Below the pieces are notes generated by a model that saw only the letters and a list, made by a program, of their open reading frames with translations, made no database searches and was not told where the DNA came from. 20,548 bases of DNA from CAYQCN01 sp964415975 (GTDB taxonomy: Bacteria > Patescibacteriota > Saccharimonadia > QS-5-54-17): positions 1 through 20,548 of the forward strand of contig CAYQCN010000014.1 in NCBI GenBank assembly GCA_964415975.1, given 5' to 3'. Of this stretch, positions 1 to 5,676 are shown piece by piece; position 1 is the stretch's first letter, and each line of letters begins with the position of its first letter. Position numbers and translations under genes: made by a program.

Positions 1-148
1 CAAAACTGTTTGCTTTTGCTTAACGACTCTCACCCTTGGACCAGAACCAAGTGCCAATACCTTTTTGACCACGCGACATTAAAATTAAATTCTACATCAG
101 CAATGTCGTCTGTTTTAGGAAGTTTTAAGCTCTATGTATGCAATTATT
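1..148. other. Left-edge stretch without a confident gene
   Basis: No convincing gene lies to the left of the SodX-type peptidase stop. On the minus strand a frame is open from a GTG at 72-70 to the window edge (24 codons, beginning VVKKVLALGSG), which could be the truncated start of a gene continuing off the left side. No Shine-Dalgarno precedes it and I do not recognise the peptide. A small inverted repeat (CTTGG / CCAAG) lies at about 36-53. Treat this only as a possible partial CDS. Confidence 0.2.
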
Positions 149-433
149 TCAATAAAGCCGTCTGATCACTACAGCACCTACATCGCTTCTTTTGATCGGA
201 CCATAGTGCCTGCTATCTGTGCTGGCAGACTTATTATCGCCTTCCAGCCAAACTTCACTGCCAGACACTCTGCTGACTCGCTTAATCGATACCGTTTCGG
301 TTCGTGTTACTACTATACGACCTGGCTTGACATTGATTAGACTCGTGCCAAGCAAAAGAGCGCCTGGTTTGAGAGTAGGCAGCATTGATTCACCCTCCAC
401 TCTATAAAGCTTAAGCAATGGCCAAAAGCGCAT
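149..433 (-). CDS. sodX: S26-family peptidase, probable Ni-SOD maturation protease (SodX-like)
   Basis: A 94-aa serine peptidase of the signal peptidase S26 fold. It has the catalytic serine box GESMLPTL (Ser16), a lysine general base in VSIKRV (Lys51), and the downstream S26 box GDNKSASTDSRHYG (65-78). There is no N-terminal membrane anchor, unlike LepB, and the length fits the compact proteases that mature nickel superoxide dismutase. The gene starts 8 bp after the sodN stop, so the pair is probably translationally coupled. From the family and the neighbour I infer that it cuts the 14-residue SodN propeptide to expose the His1 needed for nickel binding. The stop is TGA. A general small signal peptidase is the alternative, but the sodN pairing makes the specific role much more likely. 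Confidence 0.88.
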   Translation of the reverse strand: MRFWPLLKLYRVEGESMLPTLKPGALLLGTSLINVKPGRIVVTRTETVSIKRVSRVSGSEVWLEGDNKSASTDSRHYGPIKRSDVGAVVIRRLY

Positions 434-441
434 TATTCGAT

Positions 442-834
442 CTATTTTTTTGTCTCGGAAAACACCTCAGCTACTTCATCCACTAAGCCCAATAAAGCCT
501 GGCCATCTTCTGGGTCGACAGACTTTTTAGCATCGCCGGCAGCTTTGGTAGCTCGCCATATCAAATCGTGCAATTGAGGATGCGCTTCGACATGCTCTGG
601 CTTGAAATAATCGGTCCATAGTACCCATAGGTGTTCTTTCACTAGTTGTGCTCGCTGCTCTTTTATCAATATGCAGCGCTGACGAAAAACCTCATCATCA
701 GAATCTTGATATTTTTGCATGATGGCGTGTACTGACTCGGCTTCGATACGAGCCTGTTGCGGGTTGTATACTCCACACATTAAGTCACAATGAGCCTGGA
801 CTGGTGTAGCGATTTTAGATAACAGTTTTTTCAT
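442..834 (-). CDS. sodN: Nickel superoxide dismutase precursor
   Basis: A 130-aa Ni-SOD that converts superoxide to H2O2 and O2. It has a short propeptide (MKKLLSKIATPVQA) followed by the nickel hook HCDLMCGVYNP; the mature enzyme would start at His15 (His1), with Cys2, Cys6 and Tyr9 of the mature numbering present. The remainder (QQARIEAESV, LWTDYFKPEH, LIWRATKAAG) matches the family's four-helix bundle, and the mature length of 116 aa is close to the usual 117. The ATG at 834 is chosen over an upstream ATG at 885 because AGGAGG (844-839) lies just ahead of it and the propeptide then has the expected length. Oddity: mature residue 5 is Met where the family normally has Pro. The propeptide has no Sec features, so the enzyme is probably cytoplasmic. 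Its neighbour encodes the maturation protease. Confidence 0.96.
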   Translation of the reverse strand: MKKLLSKIATPVQAHCDLMCGVYNPQQARIEAESVHAIMQKYQDSDDEVFRQRCILIKEQRAQLVKEHLWVLWTDYFKPEHVEAHPQLHDLIWRATKAAGDAKKSVDPEDGQALLGLVDEVAEVFSETKK

Positions 835-862
835 ATTACCTCCTACTATTTGTATATTTGCC

Positions 863-871
863 AGTATAGCA
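863..871 (-). promoter_or_regulatory. Extended -10 promoter candidate for sodN
   Basis: The minus strand reads TGCTATACT (TGn plus TATACT), ending 28 bp before the sodN ATG. Transcription would begin near 856 and give a leader of about 22 nt carrying the AGGAGG ribosome-binding site. No good -35 is visible, which is typical of extended -10 promoters. It would allow sodN-sodX to be expressed apart from the upstream 244-aa gene. Confidence 0.5.
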
Positions 872-893
872 TCAAGCCAAGCCATACTTCGAC

Positions 894-1628
894 CTAGCCT
901 AAAATATCGCGTAGTGAGTAGTTGGCCTGAACCAGCGCCTCGGAATTATAGGCAAACGCCCGACCTATGAGCAGGTTCAGCTGGTAGGACCCGATATTTC
1001 CATGCTCTAAAGCATCATGTAGACGTCGCTGCGAAGACAGCCTCACAGAGTCCATAACGGCAGTCAACTCATTTGGCTTTAGTGAGCTTTTTTGCCTGCG
1101 CAAGCTATCTTCTAGCCCAGAGAGACTAACGGCCCTTGTATAAGCTATCCATTGCAAATTATCCAAATACTCAAGCTCGTAATCATCCAATAAATCGTAT
1201 GCATAATCATCGACACCCTCACGCCACTGATCAAATGCAACCAAATCATCACGCATGGACCAAGTGGATACTATGCGTAGCGAGCTGCCGATAATCTGCT
1301 CAGCGCCATACCATCTTCGGCCCAATCGGTCTGCTTGAGGCCCAGCTATACCGATCGACTCAAACGCACTAGATAACGGCAATCTATAATTAATAATAAA
1401 GTCCTCATAAGCCATCTGCTTATCGTGATGACTGTAGGTCTTGAGCATGCGCACATAGCTTTTTGCGCCTTCCCCAACAATGCCTGTAATATGCTCCGGA
1501 GCGCCACCACCCTCTAAGGCGTCCTCCGCCCATGATTTGTCTGTAAATATCCACTGAAGTCTTTCTTGAGGGAAATTATCTACATTTATATTCTCTATTT
1601 TGTCGCTACCATATCTCTCTGATGTCAT
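894..1628 (-). CDS. Unknown 244-aa protein upstream of sodN
   Basis: I do not recognise this family. The product appears soluble, acidic and mostly helical, with no signal peptide, no membrane segment and no metal-binding Cys/His cluster. Visible traits are an aromatic- and acid-rich middle (about 130-165, including YAYDLLDDYELEYLDN) and a C-terminal half rich in leucine, arginine and serine. Translation probably starts at ATG 1628, with no Shine-Dalgarno; a CATAAT hexamer lies 6 bp upstream, so the mRNA may be leaderless. A perfect 7-1-7 palindrome lies immediately upstream and a weaker copy overlaps the start codon. The gene precedes sodN by 59 bp on the same strand, so a shared function in oxidative stress or metal handling is possible but only inferred from position. 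Confidence 0.75.
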   Translation of the reverse strand: MTSERYGSDKIENINVDNFPQERLQWIFTDKSWAEDALEGGGAPEHITGIVGEGAKSYVRMLKTYSHHDKQMAYEDFIINYRLPLSSAFESIGIAGPQADRLGRRWYGAEQIIGSSLRIVSTWSMRDDLVAFDQWREGVDDYAYDLLDDYELEYLDNLQWIAYTRAVSLSGLEDSLRRQKSSLKPNELTAVMDSVRLSSQRRLHDALEHGNIGSYQLNLLIGRAFAYNSEALVQANYSLRDILG

Positions 1629-1648
1629 AAAAATATTATGACATAATA
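1618..1648 (-). promoter_or_regulatory. Tandem 7-1-7 palindromes, Fur/PerR-like operator candidate
   Basis: A perfect 15-bp inverted repeat TATTATG-A-CATAATA spans 1634-1648. A second, imperfect copy (TCTGATG-T-CATAAAA, 5 of 7 pairs) spans 1618-1632, 16 bp away centre to centre, and overlaps the ATG of the 244-aa gene. Viewed across the pair, ATGTCATAA (1622-1630) and TTATGACAT (1636-1644) form a 9-bp inverted repeat with a 5-nt spacer. The 7-1-7 geometry and AT-rich arms resemble Fur-family boxes (Fur, PerR, Zur, Nur). They cover the probable -10 region and start codon, where a bound repressor would block expression. The regulator is not in this window. Confidence 0.5.
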
Positions 1649-1670
1649 ACTACATTTTACCTTATTGGGA

Positions 1671-2303
1671 CTAGCGCATGTTGTCTTGGCGCCAGCGCTC
1701 TATCTCGCCATGATGGCCGCTAAGTAAAACATCTGGCACCTTCATGCCACGAAACTCTTCTGGCCTTGTATAGTGTGGATGTTCAAGACTCTTACCGTCG
1801 CTAAAAGACTCATCCAATGCAGACCGCTCACCGCCCAACACTCCAGGTATAAGCCTCACCACTGAGTCAGTCACAACCATTGCTGGTATCTCTCCACCAG
1901 TAAGCACATAATCGCCAATCGAAATCTGCCTGTCAGCTAGACTACGGATTCGCTCATCGAAGCCTTCGTAATGGCCACACACCAATATAATATGCTCTTC
2001 ATGTCTTAACTCTACTGCATCGGCCTGCTTAAATCTGTCTCCTTGCGGCGTCATTAGTATGACCTGGCTATGTTCTGTACGTACCGACTCAACAGCTGCA
2101 AACACAGGTTCTGGCCGCAAAACCATTCCGTCTCCACCGCCGTACGGAGTGTCGTCTACCTGGTTGCGAGGCCCAATACCAAAAGACCGCAGATCCAATG
2201 TCTCTATTCTCACCAAGCCCTTATCTTGAGCCTTTTTAAGCATACTCATGGCAAATATGCCCTCGAACATGCCCGGGAAAAGAGTGATGATGCTTATCTT
2301 CAT
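1671..2303 (-). CDS. trmD: tRNA (guanine-37-N1)-methyltransferase TrmD
   Basis: TrmD methylates G37 of tRNAs with SAM, preventing +1 frameshifts. The 210-aa product begins [17 protein letters not shown] and has the SPOUT knot signatures: [10 protein letters not shown] (51-60), [10 protein letters not shown] (110-119), [15 protein letters not shown] (127-141) and [11 protein letters not shown] (174-184). The protein ends at WRQDNMR, about where the C-terminal helical tail begins in longer homologues (E. coli TrmD is about 255 aa), so that tail is short. It starts 21 bp after the khpA stop without a clear Shine-Dalgarno and is probably co-transcribed with rpsP and khpA. rimM, usually between rpsP and trmD, is absent here. 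Confidence 0.97.
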   Translation of the reverse strand: MKISIITLFPGMFEGIFAMSMLKKAQDKGLVRIETLDLRSFGIGPRNQVDDTPYGGGDGMVLRPEPVFAAVESVRTEHSQVILMTPQGDRFKQADAVELRHEEHIILVCGHYEGFDERIRSLADRQISIGDYVLTGGEIPAMVVTDSVVRLIPGVLGGERSALDESFSDGKSLEHPHYTRPEEFRGMKVPDVLLSGHHGEIERWRQDNMR

Positions 2304-2324
2304 GCCAATATTTTTACTGTGTAT

Positions 2325-2774
2325 CTAGTCGTCTAGATCGTCAGCAAGATCTGCAAGCTCTTTACGAGATCTAGCCACTACGTCATTTTCGGCATCACTA
2401 TCTTCGGAGTGATTTGGCTCTTCTACTACCTCATCATCTGCTCCAGCTTCAGCTGATACGTCTACACTTTGCATAGAGTCGTCTGCCACTTCGTCATTAG
2501 CTACTTCTGCTATCGGTGCTTCATCGCCATTGTCTACAATCTTTAAATTGTAGCGGGCGTCGTTCTTGACACTCAATGCCCGTAGAAGGGTGCGTATACT
2601 TTTAGCCGTACTACCGCCGCGGCCAATAACTCGACCTAAATCTTCTGGCGCTACATGAAGCTGCAGGAGCACTCCTCGTTCATCAATAGTACGCTCTACC
2701 TCTACTGCATCTGGGTTTTCTACAAGAGTTTTAGCTATATACTCGATAAATTGTTGGTCTATAGTCTCTGCCAT
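2325..2774 (-). CDS. khpA: KH-domain RNA-binding protein KhpA with long acidic tail
   Basis: The 149-aa protein begins with a KhpA-type single KH domain (about 1-80). The GxxG loop is GRGG (51-54) in LGRVIGRGGSTAKSIRTLL. KhpA proteins bind RNA and usually pair with KhpB to affect cell division and translation. The family is normally about 75-80 aa; here another 68 residues follow, very rich in Asp, Glu, Ala and Val, and likely disordered. Shine-Dalgarno AAGGAG lies 7 bp before the ATG. Position between rpsP and trmD is the classical one for this gene. A separate promoter is visible upstream. Confidence 0.93.
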   Translation of the reverse strand: MAETIDQQFIEYIAKTLVENPDAVEVERTIDERGVLLQLHVAPEDLGRVIGRGGSTAKSIRTLLRALSVKNDARYNLKIVDNGDEAPIAEVANDEVADDSMQSVDVSAEAGADDEVVEEPNHSEDSDAENDVVARSRKELADLADDLDD

Positions 2775-2812
2775 TACTGTCTCCTTGGTTATATGTAATT
2801 GTTACTTTTTTT

Positions 2813-2842
2813 ATAATACTTGAACAATTGCACATATGGCAA
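2813..2842 (-). promoter_or_regulatory. Promoter candidate for khpA-trmD
   Basis: The minus strand has TTGCCA (2842-2837), an 18-bp spacer and TATTAT (2818-2813), about 40 bp before the khpA start. It lies in the 96-bp gap between rpsP and khpA and could add expression to read-through from rpsP. Confidence 0.5.
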
Positions 2843-2870
2843 ACAAGAACCTGCTGTATAAGCGACTAAT

Positions 2871-3254
2871 CTATTCGTCTTTGTTATCAGACTCTTCTTC
2901 TGAGCTAGCAGCGTCTTCTGCCTTTATTTTTTCCGTCTTAGCTTCTGCGCCTTCTTCGGCAGGTTCTTGTTTGGCTTTCTCTGTTTTTACTACAAGATTT
3001 TTAAGTGCCCATTCAGGTAGCTTAATGCCTTTTTCATTTTGCAGCAGCTTGACTACTCTACTAGACATCTGCGCACCATTGTCTATATATCCTTGGGTCT
3101 TTTCCTTGTCCAGTGTTAGTTCTTTGGTGTGAGGATTGTAGTGTCCGAGCTGGGCTACGTTGCCACCTTTAGGTGTCTGACGAGAATCAGACACAACTAA
3201 CTTGTACTGAGCAAGTTTTTTTCTTCCGGTTCTAGCTAATCTGATTTTGAGCAT
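2871..3254 (-). CDS. rpsP: 30S ribosomal protein bS16 with acidic C-terminal extension
   Basis: bS16 binds 16S rRNA during assembly of the small subunit. The core (about 1-85) starts MLKIRLARTGRKKLAQYKLV and includes VVSDSRQTPKGG and QLGHYNP, with LPEWALKNLV near its end. The usual length is about 80-90 aa; here a further 40 residues rich in Lys, Glu and Ala then Ser, Glu and Asp follow, ending SEEESDNKDE. AGAGG lies 5 bp before the ATG. It is the first gene after a strong promoter and heads the rpsP-khpA-trmD unit. Confidence 0.97.
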   Translation of the reverse strand: MLKIRLARTGRKKLAQYKLVVSDSRQTPKGGNVAQLGHYNPHTKELTLDKEKTQGYIDNGAQMSSRVVKLLQNEKGIKLPEWALKNLVVKTEKAKQEPAEEGAEAKTEKIKAEDAASSEEESDNKDE

Positions 3255-3331
3255 CTTGCCTCTCTTAAAATAAAATCGCTCTTTATTTGCTTAAAGCGTG
3301 ATTATTAGAATTTCTTATCACAACTTTACTA

Positions 3332-3360
3332 ATTCTACTCAGACATGTCAGAGGTGTCAA
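3332..3360 (-). promoter_or_regulatory. Strong sigma70-type promoter for rpsP
   Basis: The minus strand reads TTGACA (3360-3355), a 17-bp spacer and TAGAAT (3337-3332). This is a consensus -35 and a 5/6 -10 with ideal spacing. Transcription would start near 3325, giving a leader of about 70 nt. An imperfect hairpin (3277-3298: CGC and TTTA arms with a 2-nt bulge) followed by a T-rich stretch lies in that leader and might act as an attenuator, but the stem is weak. Confidence 0.75.
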
Positions 3361-3364
3361 CTGC

Positions 3365-4054
3365 TTAACCTTCCATGCTGTCTAGGGCGTTTGCAGCAGC
3401 CTTTTGTTGAGCCGACTGCTTACTGGCACCACCACCTTCACCTCTGAGCTCTGAGCCAACATAAACACCAACACTAAACCACTTATCATGATCGGGCCCG
3501 TCTTCGCCTAGCACTTCATAGACTGGAGTTTCACCCTCGACTTCCTGTATAAGCTCTTGCAGCTTAGTCTTAGCATCCATCCAGCTGCCTTCATCTAATA
3601 TAGCCGGCAAAGTAGATATGATGGTGTCGGTCACGAATTTTTGAGCTGCTTCATAGCCTTGGTCAAGATATATAGCCCCGATCAAAGCTTCCATAGTGTT
3701 GGCTAATATCTGTAGTCGAGCACGATGCGAACCGTTCTTTTCGCCTTTACTCAAACGTATGTATTGCTCGATGCCAAGATTTTGGCCAACACTACTTAAT
3801 GACTCTGTCTTGACTAGGGCGCTGCGCCAATTGGTTAATATGCCTTCGGGCTCATCATAATTTTTATATAAATATTCAGTAACTATCAACTCTAAGACTG
3901 CATCACCGAGAAACTCTAGCCGCTCGTTATGCTCTACATTTTGACGGCGTCTATATTCATTCAAATAAGAACGATGCGTCAAGGCAGTGATAAAAAGCTC
4001 TTGATTGTCTATCTCTATGCCTAACTGTTTAGCAAGATCTTTAATATTTTCCAT
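3365..4054 (-). CDS. rnc: Ribonuclease III
   Basis: RNase III cuts double-stranded RNA in rRNA and mRNA processing. The 229-aa product has the signature NERLEFLGDAVLELIV (43-58), with metal-ligand candidates Glu47 and Asp51, and LANTMEALIGAIYLD with Glu122. A double-stranded-RNA-binding domain fills the C-terminal third (about 158-229), with KQSAQQKAAANAL at its end. Oddity: position 119, just before TMEALIG, is Asn; E. coli and B. subtilis have Asp there as a Mg ligand. The codon is AAC at 3700-3698. I chose the ATG at 4054 over the adjacent GTG at 4057. The start overlaps the end of the Nudix gene by 14 bp, indicating coupled translation. Confidence 0.96.
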   Translation of the reverse strand: MENIKDLAKQLGIEIDNQELFITALTHRSYLNEYRRRQNVEHNERLEFLGDAVLELIVTEYLYKNYDEPEGILTNWRSALVKTESLSSVGQNLGIEQYIRLSKGEKNGSHRARLQILANTMEALIGAIYLDQGYEAAQKFVTDTIISTLPAILDEGSWMDAKTKLQELIQEVEGETPVYEVLGEDGPDHDKWFSVGVYVGSELRGEGGGASKQSAQQKAAANALDSMEG

Positions 4055-4562
4055 CACGAATCTTTTTTAAACCGATAAGTATTAGTTTGCCTATATCATC
4101 ATATTCAATCAAATCTAGAGCGTCATTGACTGCAAACCACTGTACGTCTTTGATACCCTCATTTTCTTCTGGTTTATATTTGTCGCTATCTTTATAAGCA
4201 TGAATCAAAAATACATGAGTGGTCATTAGTATCAATTTGTCTTCTCGCCTATAGCGAAAGTCTATCTTGCCCAGCCGATCAAGCACTTTGACATATTTAA
4301 GACCAGTTTCTTCTTCTATCTCGCGGGCAGCAGTATCTTCATGTCGCTCCCCTTCTTCGACATGTCCTTTCGGTATTGTCCAGCGATCTTTGGCATCTTG
4401 AATCATCAAAATCTCGATGCCGCCATCTTCAGTGCGCCGGAACACAACCCCACCCGCGGTCACCTCATCAACAGAACCGCGTATTTTTTGGCGAAAACTA
4501 CGAAACTGCTTACCAATCTGACCTTGCTTATTATTTTGGTTCTTCTGAATCGATTTGCTCAC
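4041..4562 (-). CDS. Nudix hydrolase
   Basis: A 173-aa Nudix-fold pyrophosphohydrolase. The Nudix box spans 66-88 (GHVEEGE, then REIEEETGL) with the catalytic Glu residues intact; upstream WTIPKGHVEEGE resembles the MutT and Ap4A-hydrolase subgroups. The first 30 residues are basic and low in complexity and precede the fold. The substrate (nucleoside triphosphates, diadenosine polyphosphates or RNA caps) cannot be told from sequence. The start is GTG at 4562, inside the nusB coding region (32-bp overlap), with a weak AGGAA upstream; there is no in-frame ATG ahead of the domain. The 3' end overlaps rnc, so nusB-nudix-rnc form a tightly coupled trio, which hints at a link to RNA metabolism. Confidence 0.9.
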   Translation of the reverse strand: MSKSIQKNQNNKQGQIGKQFRSFRQKIRGSVDEVTAGGVVFRRTEDGGIEILMIQDAKDRWTIPKGHVEEGERHEDTAAREIEEETGLKYVKVLDRLGKIDFRYRREDKLILMTTHVFLIHAYKDSDKYKPEENEGIKDVQWFAVNDALDLIEYDDIGKLILIGLKKIRDGKY

Positions 4563-4965
4563 GATATACCGTTCCTAATACTCCATTAATGAATTTGGAC
4601 GAACTGTCACTCCCAAAACTCTTCCCAAGCTCAACTGCCTCATTGATAACAACCTTGGGTGGCGTGCTTTTATCATGCAATAATTCCGCAACCGCCATCC
4701 TTAATATTGCTTTGTCGATTCTTGCTATCTGTTCTATGGGCCACTCAGGAGCGGCAGGTTGTATAACTTCGTCAATCTCTGCTTGTTTGTTCTGCACTAA
4801 GTCTATTAGCTCAAAGACAAATTCTTGATCATCGATTACATCTTCGTACTGATCGAAGTTGCGCTTACTTATCTCTTTAAGGTCACGACTTTCGTCATCG
4901 CGAAAGTCATACTCATACAGACTTTGTAGGGCTACTATTCTACCTAAATGACGATTGGAAGCCAT
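4531..4965 (-). CDS. nusB: Transcription antitermination factor NusB
   Basis: NusB binds boxA RNA with NusE (S10) to prevent premature termination in rRNA operons. The 144-aa all-helical product starts MASNRHLGRIVALQSLYEYDF, and carries IARIDKAILRMAVAELL and PPKVVINEAVELGKSFG followed by SSKFINGVLG, all typical of the family and of normal length. It follows rpmF by 100 bp on the same strand. AAGGGGG lies about 10 bp before the ATG, and an extended -10 is visible further upstream. Confidence 0.95.
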   Translation of the reverse strand: MASNRHLGRIVALQSLYEYDFRDDESRDLKEISKRNFDQYEDVIDDQEFVFELIDLVQNKQAEIDEVIQPAAPEWPIEQIARIDKAILRMAVAELLHDKSTPPKVVINEAVELGKSFGSDSSSKFINGVLGTVYREQIDSEEPK

Positions 4966-4989
4966 GTTAAAATGCCCCCTTCACTCGCC

Positions 4990-4998
4990 ATAGTATCA
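4990..4998 (-). promoter_or_regulatory. Extended -10 promoter candidate for nusB
   Basis: The minus strand reads TGATACTAT (TGn plus TACTAT), 24 bp before the nusB ATG. The expected start near 4983 leaves a leader of about 18 nt containing the purine-rich ribosome-binding site. The -35 is poor (CCAACA). Confidence 0.4.
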
Positions 4999-5065
4999 AG
5001 CTAGAAGTTTGTTGTTGGGTTTTCATTTGAAAGTGCCGTTCGTTTTTACTAAATTCTATAAATTT

Positions 5066-5218
5066 TTATGCAACGCTTTTGTCCTTGGTTTTGCTCGACT
5101 TCTTGAGCTTAACCTTTACAGGAGAGCGCTTGTTTACCTCTCTGGCAAGCTTCTCTACTTCATGAGAACGATGCATGCCTTGCTTGCGTGGCGTACGACG
5201 CTTTTTAGGTACAGCCAT
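5066..5218 (-). CDS. rpmF: 50S ribosomal protein bL32, cysteine-free
   Basis: A 50-aa ribosomal protein. The N-terminus MAVPKKRRTPRKQGMHRSHE is the bL32 signature (MAVPK plus basic residues plus RSH). The rest is strongly basic (VNKRSPVKVKLKKSSKTKDK). bL32 is usually about 57-60 aa, and many forms carry a four-cysteine zinc ribbon; here there is no cysteine and the C-terminus is short. AAAGGAG lies 8 bp before the ATG and a good promoter precedes it. Confidence 0.9.
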   Translation of the reverse strand: MAVPKKRRTPRKQGMHRSHEVEKLAREVNKRSPVKVKLKKSSKTKDKSVA

Positions 5219-5257
5219 ATACAGACTCCTTTATTACTTTTATTGAAAGTTATAATT

Positions 5258-5286
5258 AGTATAAAGCACCGCAGGAATCTTAACAA
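5258..5286 (-). promoter_or_regulatory. Promoter for rpmF
   Basis: The minus strand reads TTGTTA (5286-5281), a 17-bp spacer and TATACT (5263-5258), 40 bp before the bL32 start. It lies in the divergent region shared with the plus-strand lipoprotein gene. Confidence 0.65.
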
Positions 5287-5350
5287 GTCAAACTATTGAC
5301 TTTTGTGTTTATTAATGTTTAAATATACTAAATTAGAACGGAGGTAAGTT

Positions 5351-5674
5351 ATGTCATATGAGTCTCGAATACAACCAAAGACCGTATTAGAGCATCTGCG
5401 CAATAGAACTGCAGCCGGCTTAGGTGGAGCGGCATTATTGCTTTTACCGGGTTGCAGCCAAGAACACCTATGTGACTATCAAGATACCGAAATGCACGTA
5501 GCGCAAGAAGGCGATGGTGTCGACTCGCTGCTTAAGCGCAGCGGTAACGATTTCTCTTCTAGCGCGGATAGGTATAGCGCCAGACAAGCATTTCATGAAC
5601 TCAACCCAGGCACAGAGAGCGGCTTGCAATACCAGGGTGCATATGAGACACCAATCTGCGACTTCGAACAGTAG
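5351..5674 (+). CDS. Small lipoprotein with possible LysM-like domain
   Basis: A 107-aa probable lipoprotein, the only plus-strand protein gene found. A basic N-region is followed by a hydrophobic stretch (AAGLGGAALLLLPGC, 21-35) ending in a lipobox-like LPGC; Cys35 would be lipidated and anchor the protein on the outer face of the membrane. Pro at -2 is not the most common lipobox residue. The mature part (about 47-103) has VAQEGDGVDSLLKR then FHELNPG then LQYQGAYETPI, an order resembling a divergent LysM peptidoglycan-binding repeat (xVxxGD, LNPG, PGxxIxIP), though the match is loose. Two more cysteines (41, 103) could form a disulfide. GGAGGTAA lies 6 bp before the ATG. The stop is 2 bp from the leuS stop on the other strand. 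Function unknown. Confidence 0.75.
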   Translation: MSYESRIQPKTVLEHLRNRTAAGLGGAALLLLPGCSQEHLCDYQDTEMHVAQEGDGVDSLLKRSGNDFSSSADRYSARQAFHELNPGTESGLQYQGAYETPICDFEQ

Positions 5675-5676
5675 TA

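Noticed and set aside
23..79. A 19-codon minus-strand ORF (MSRGQKGIGTW...)
   Set aside because: Too short, no ribosome-binding site, no recognised family.
134..407. Short plus-strand open frames antisense to sodX
   Set aside because: They shadow a well-supported peptidase gene and have no family resemblance.
149..433. General signal peptidase I (LepB)
   Set aside because: No membrane anchor, only 94 aa, and paired with sodN; the SodX role fits better.
835..885. Upstream ATG for sodN at 885
   Set aside because: The ATG at 834 has a strong AGGAGG and yields the expected propeptide length; the extra 17 codons cover the probable promoter.
4376..4828. 150-codon plus-strand open frame
   Set aside because: It is antisense to nudix and nusB, both with clear family motifs; its composition looks like a reverse-frame shadow and no ribosome-binding site is seen.
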